This document shows positions 60,829 through 64,000 of a stretch of 64,000 bases of DNA, one piece after another. Each line of letters starts with the position of its first letter. Position 1 is the stretch's first letter. The DNA comes from Nesterenkonia lutea. GTDB lineage: Bacteria; Actinomycetota; Actinomycetes; Actinomycetales; Micrococcaceae. The stretch lies in the NCBI RefSeq assembly GCF_014873955.1, contig NZ_JADBED010000001.1, forward strand, positions 1,488,001 through 1,552,000. The letters run 5' to 3'. A program made the translations under genes and the position numbers. A model generated the notes under the pieces. The model saw only the letters and a list, made by a program, of their open reading frames with translations. It ran no database searches and was not told the origin of the DNA.

Positions 60829-61864
60829 GGGCCTGCTCCACCACGGTCTCCACTGCGGCGATGTTGTGCTCCATCCACTCCAGATAGGAGCCGTGCTCCT
60901 CGGGAATCGTCTCGTTGAACTCCAGAACCGCCACTCCGGACTCTTCGCCGGCCTCGCGGATCTGTGCGGACTGGTTGGTCTCGGTCTGCGGATTATAGGA
61001 GAGCAGATCGATCTCGCTGTCCGCAGCGGCGGTGAGCGCCTGCTGGTAGAGGCGCGGGGAGACGTCGTCGCCGTGCTCCACGGCCGCGAGGAACTGTTCG
61101 TCGGTGCTGTCCTCGAAGCCGGCATCGGTCAGCAGGAACTGCGAGACGGCCTCGGTGGAGAGGAAGCTCATCGGCTCCGCCTCGATGGCCCGGTTGCGCT
61201 CGTCGAGCTCGTCGATCTCCTCCGCGAGCGCCTGGGCATTCTCCTGGTAGAGCTCAGCATGCTCGGGGAGCATCTCCCCCATGTGCTCGCCGAAGTCCTG
61301 GACGAAGTCACTCATCGCGGCGAGGTCGTACCAGATGTGCTCGTTGACGAAGCCCTCTGCATGATCGTGACCGGCGTGAACATCCTCCTCCTCGTGCTCG
61401 GCATGGGCACCCTCCTCGTCCTCATGCTCCGCGGGATCCTCCTCGGCGGCCCCGCCCTCCTCTTCGGCGTGGACGTGGGCGTTCTCACCCTCGATCAGCT
61501 GGTAGACCGCGTCTTCCTTGCCCGAGGTGGCGGCCAGGCGTGTGATGAAAGGGTCATATCCGCCGCCATTGGCAATGATCACCTCGGCGCGGTCCACGCT
61601 CAGCCGATCCTGGGGTGTGGCCTCATAGGAGTGCGGATCCGAGGCGGAATCCTCGACCAGCGCGCTGACCTCGGCAGTGTCCCCGAGGACCCGTCCGGCG
61701 AGGTCGGCGTAGACATCCGTGGAGGCGACCACGCTCAGCGCGCCCGTCGACCCGTCACCCTCATCGGCGGCACCGGTGGAGTCGGCGGTTCCGCCGCATG
61801 CGCTGAGCAGCAGTGCGGACGCGGCGAGGACAGCCGCGGAGGAGGACAGGCGCGAGGCAGGCAT
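60821..61864 (-). CDS. znuA: zinc-binding lipoprotein of ABC transporter
   Basis: This is the extracytoplasmic zinc receptor. The N-terminus is a lipoprotein signal with lipobox LLSAC (Cys23), to be processed by LspA. The cluster A-I fold shows metal-ligand regions around DPHSYEATPQD and NEHIWYDL. Between them residues 128-176 form a His/Glu/Asp-rich zinc-gathering loop (HVHAEEE... HAGHDHAEG). The Fur-type operator upstream fits Zur control. Confidence 0.96.
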   Translation of the reverse strand: MPASRLSSSAAVLAASALLLSACGGTADSTGAADEGDGSTGALSVVASTDVYADLAGRVLGDTAEVSALVEDSASDPHSYEATPQDRLSVDRAEVIIANGGGYDPFITRLAATSGKEDAVYQLIEGENAHVHAEEEGGAAEEDPAEHEDEEGAHAEHEEEDVHAGHDHAEGFVNEHIWYDLAAMSDFVQDFGEHMGEMLPEHAELYQENAQALAEEIDELDERNRAIEAEPMSFLSTEAVSQFLLTDAGFEDSTDEQFLAAVEHGDDVSPRLYQQALTAAADSEIDLLSYNPQTETNQSAQIREAGEESGVAVLEFNETIPEEHGSYLEWMEHNIAAVETVVEQAHG

Positions 61865-61913
61865 TGAGCGTACTTTCTGGTGGGCACCACGAAGGGTTCG
61901 GGCAGCTGTGACC

Positions 61914-61942
61914 AGCGTACGTGTCTACTTTGTTGAGAACAA
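61914..61942 (-). promoter_or_regulatory. znuA promoter
   Basis: TTGTTC (61937-61942) and TACGCT (61914-61919) form a -35/-10 pair with a 17-bp spacer on the minus strand, giving a leader of about 40-45 nt. The -35 lies inside the palindrome at 61932-61950. Confidence 0.65.
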
Positions 61943-61950
61943 ATCTCAAC
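61932..61950. promoter_or_regulatory. candidate Zur operator
   Basis: GTTGAGA-ACAAA-TCTCAAC is a perfect inverted repeat. Its core TGAGAACAAATCTCA resembles the Fur-family 7-1-7 site (TGAnAATnATTnTCA). It covers the -35 of znuA, so bound Zur-Zn would block the promoter. Confidence 0.65.
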
Positions 61951-61971
61951 TAGCGGCGCCTGCCGGAGCGG

Positions 61972-63051
61972 TCAGTGCCCCTCCTCGGAGACTGTATGGC
62001 GGCGGCGAGAATCCCAGGACTGCGTCGCATCGTGGATCTCCCCCACCAGCACCTCGAGCACGTCCTCCAGGAACAGGATGCCGCGGGTGACCCCCTCGGC
62101 GTCGATCACGCGCGCAAGGTGCGAACCGGTCCGCTGCATCTGCGCCAGGCAGTCTTCGATCTCGTCCCCGGTGCCCATGTTGCCCAGCGAACGGACCACG
62201 GTGACCGGAATCGGATGCGCCGAGCGGGTCGAGGGCAGGCTCATGACGTCCTTGAGATGGACGTACCCGGTGTAGACGCCGTCCTCCTCCGCAGTGACGA
62301 ACCGGGAGAAGCCTGTGCGCCCGACGGCCTTCTCGACCTTGCGCGGGGTCACATCGGTGGGCACGGTCACGACCTCCTCCACGGGGACCATGACCTCGCC
62401 GGCGGTGTAGTCGCTGAACTCCATGGCCCCGGCGATGATCCCGGCGTCATCACGGACCGTCCCTCCCCGCTTGGACTCGGCGACGATGGACTCCATCTCC
62501 TCCAGCGTGAAGGTGGAGACCACTTCATCGCGCGGGGTCACCCGGAACGCACGCAGCACCAGGTTCGCCGCGAGGTTGAGCACCCAGATGAGGGGCATCA
62601 GCACCCGGTACAGGAAGACCATCGGCGGGGCGAGCAGCAGCACGGCTCGGTCCGCGACCGAGACGGCGAAGTTCTTCGGGACCATCTCCCCGATCGTGAC
62701 ATGCAGGAAGGACACCAGCGCCAGGGCGATGATGAAGGCGATGACGCTCGCGGCGCCGTAGCTCAGGCCCAGCGAGGTCAGCGGATCGGTGAGCAGGTGA
62801 TGGATGGCGGGTTCTGAGACCATCAGGATCAGCAGCGAGCACACCGTGATGCCCAGCTGCGCGATGGCCAGCATCTGCGAGACATGCTCCATGGCGTAGA
62901 GCGCGGTCTTCGCCCGCGCGGACCCCGCCTCGGCCCGGGGCTCGATCTGGCTTCGTCGGGCACTCATCACCGCGAACTCACCGGCCACGAAGAAGGCGTT
63001 GCCGGCCAGCAGCACCACGAGCCAGGCGATTCCCAACAGATCGGGGCTCAT
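61972..63051 (-). CDS. CNNM/CorC-type membrane protein with CBS domains (first of pair)
   Basis: The 359-residue protein has an N-terminal DUF21/CNNM membrane domain with about four helices (1-150; GNAFFVAGEFAVMSARR, HVTIGEMVPKNFA) and a CBS pair (about 200-325; MVPVEEVVTVPTDV, GILFLEDVLEVLVGEI). It lacks the C-terminal CorC_HlyC domain, which the upstream partner has. Such proteins are linked to magnesium or other cation efflux. The 'hemolysin' label of the family is historical. Its ATG overlaps the upstream gene by 4 bp. Confidence 0.92.
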   Translation of the reverse strand: MSPDLLGIAWLVVLLAGNAFFVAGEFAVMSARRSQIEPRAEAGSARAKTALYAMEHVSQMLAIAQLGITVCSLLILMVSEPAIHHLLTDPLTSLGLSYGAASVIAFIIALALVSFLHVTIGEMVPKNFAVSVADRAVLLLAPPMVFLYRVLMPLIWVLNLAANLVLRAFRVTPRDEVVSTFTLEEMESIVAESKRGGTVRDDAGIIAGAMEFSDYTAGEVMVPVEEVVTVPTDVTPRKVEKAVGRTGFSRFVTAEEDGVYTGYVHLKDVMSLPSTRSAHPIPVTVVRSLGNMGTGDEIEDCLAQMQRTGSHLARVIDAEGVTRGILFLEDVLEVLVGEIHDATQSWDSRRRHTVSEEGH

Positions 63052-64000
63052 CGACGATCACCCCTCTCCTGGGCTTGGCGGACATGGTCCGCGCGCGCCT
63101 CGGCGAGCTTCTCGGCGCGGGCCGCCGCGTTCTCCAGCGCCGCCTGCCGGGCGGCGGGGTCCGGGGTGAAGCGCAGCCGGTCGATCCGGCGACCGTCGAT
63201 CTCGACCACGGCGAGGCTGCCGCCGTCGACCTCCACCTCATCGCCGAGCCCGGCGACCCTGCCCAGGGTCAGCAGGACGAAGCCTGCCACGGTCTCGTAG
63301 GCCGGATGCTCCGGCACGGAGAGCTCAAGGATCTGCGGATTGATCTCATCGGGGCGCAGCAGCCCGGGGAAGAACCAGTCCCCTGAGGCGCTCTGCAGGA
63401 CCCCGGGCGCGATCCGGTCGTGCTCATCGGCCACCTCGCCCACGATCTCCTCGATCAGATCCTCCAGGGTGACCACGCCGGATGTCCCTCCGTATTCATC
63501 CTCCACGATGGCCACCTGCAGCGAGGCCTCGCGCAGCACGGGCAGCAGCGCATCAAGATGTATCGTCTCCGGGACCCGGGTGATCTCGGACATGACCGTG
63601 GCGGCCACCAGGCCCTCCCGCTTGTCCCGCGGGACTGCCACGGCCTTCTTCACGTGGGTGACTCCGCGGACGTCGTCGATGGACTCGCCGAGCACCGGAA
63701 ACCGGGAGAACCCGGTGCGTCGCGCCAGGTCGATCAGCGCCTCCAGGGAGGACTCCGCCTCGATGCTGGCCATGCGCGGCCGGGGGGTCATCACGTCTGC
63801 GGCCGTCTGGTCGGAGAAGCGCAGCGTGCGGTCCAGGAAGGTGGCCGTGCCCTCCTCCAGAGTGCCGAGCATCGCGGAGCGCCGCACCATGGAGGACAGC
63901 TCCTCAGGCGTGCGGGCCCCGGAGAGCTCCTCCTTGACCTCGAGGCCGAAACGGTGCAGGACCTTGTTCGAGAAGCCGTTGAGCACGATGATCAGCGGCT
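63048..64000 (-). CDS. CNNM/CorC-type membrane protein with CBS and CorC domains (partial, runs off right edge)
   Basis: The visible part begins mid-protein: the frame is open to the window edge (PLIIVLNGFSNKVL...), so the DUF21 membrane domain lies outside. Then come a linker (ELSSMVRRSAMLGTLEEGT), two CBS domains (VMTPRPRMASIEAE and TSGVVTLEDLIEEIVGE) and a C-terminal CorC_HlyC domain (about the last 90 residues; GLGDEVEVDGGSLAVVEIDG). A GTG at 63986 is not the likely start. It is coupled to the smaller CNNM gene by a 4-bp overlap. The pair is common in actinobacteria. Confidence 0.92.
   Translation of the reverse strand, partial: PLIIVLNGFSNKVLHRFGLEVKEELSGARTPEELSSMVRRSAMLGTLEEGTATFLDRTLRFSDQTAADVMTPRPRMASIEAESSLEALIDLARRTGFSRFPVLGESIDDVRGVTHVKKAVAVPRDKREGLVAATVMSEITRVPETIHLDALLPVLREASLQVAIVEDEYGGTSGVVTLEDLIEEIVGEVADEHDRIAPGVLQSASGDWFFPGLLRPDEINPQILELSVPEHPAYETVAGFVLLTLGRVAGLGDEVEVDGGSLAVVEIDGRRIDRLRFTPDPAARQAALENAAARAEKLAEARADHVRQAQERGDRR

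Noticed and set aside
1..64000. A novel defence, secondary-metabolite or CRISPR system
   Set aside because: I looked for repeat arrays, defence domains, megasynthases and toxin-antitoxin pairs across both strands and saw none. The window is conserved housekeeping DNA apart from the IS pair.

Overview
This 64 kb window is GC-rich chromosomal DNA from an actinobacterium. The gene content, the mraZ-to-ftsZ cell-wall/division cluster without ftsA, a Wag31-type DivIVA, a PknL-like kinase beside a class II DAHP synthase, and a MurE that lacks the diaminopimelate-type arginine together suggest Micrococcaceae (Arthrobacter/Nesterenkonia-like). The family is a fair inference and the genus is a guess. 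Nearly everything is housekeeping. The only clear accessory DNA is a tandem pair of identical insertion sequences at a tRNA-Leu gene. I found no CRISPR array, prophage, toxin-antitoxin pair, defence island or secondary-metabolite cluster.

Layout. (1) 1-8.45 kb, minus strand: an FMN riboswitch followed by a closely spaced run ribD, a three-domain ribE-ribB-ribA fusion, ribH, hisE, hisG, hisF, hisI, trpE and a Trp-associated membrane protein cut by the left edge. (2) 8.5-9.2 kb, minus: a terminator and a tRNA cluster read Gly-Cys-Val-Gly. (3) 9.3-14.4 kb, plus: a PD-(D/E)XK nuclease-like gene, then def, fmt, rsmB and rpe. (4) 14.4-23.2 kb, minus: nrdR with two NrdR boxes, dnaE, an RluD-type pseudouridine synthase, lspA, divIVA with an 11-residue repeat rod, yggT, sepF and yggS. 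(5) 23.2-40.6 kb, minus: the division and cell-wall cluster mraZ-rsmH-ftsL-ftsI-murE-murF-mraY-murD-ftsW-murG-murC-ftsQ-ftsZ-pgeF, mostly joined by 4-bp stop/start overlaps, with MraZ boxes at its promoter. (6) 41-50.9 kb: a DUF3040 gene, dinB diverging from a polyprenyl synthase, pknL, aroG, fadD, a small membrane protein, a hydrolase and plsC. (7) 50.97-53.65 kb: two tandem IS481-family elements in the 3' end of tRNA-Leu(CAG). (8) 53.8-64 kb: hrpA, a HIT protein, zur, the zinc uptake genes znuA-znuC-znuB with a Fur-type operator, and two CNNM/CorC-type CBS-domain membrane proteins, the second cut by the right edge.

How the parts work together. Genes at 20-40 kb build lipid II (murC-G, mraY, ftsW, ftsI) and place the septum and poles (ftsZ, sepF, ftsQ, ftsL, divIVA). 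zur probably represses znuACB. A recurring feature is a TAnnnT -10 hexamer 6-7 bp before an ATG or GTG, which predicts many leaderless mRNAs and helps fix start codons. The points most worth testing are the tandem IS array at a regenerated tRNA target, the symmetric -10 shared by dinB and the polyprenyl synthase, the trifunctional riboflavin enzyme and the NrdR and MraZ operator arrays.
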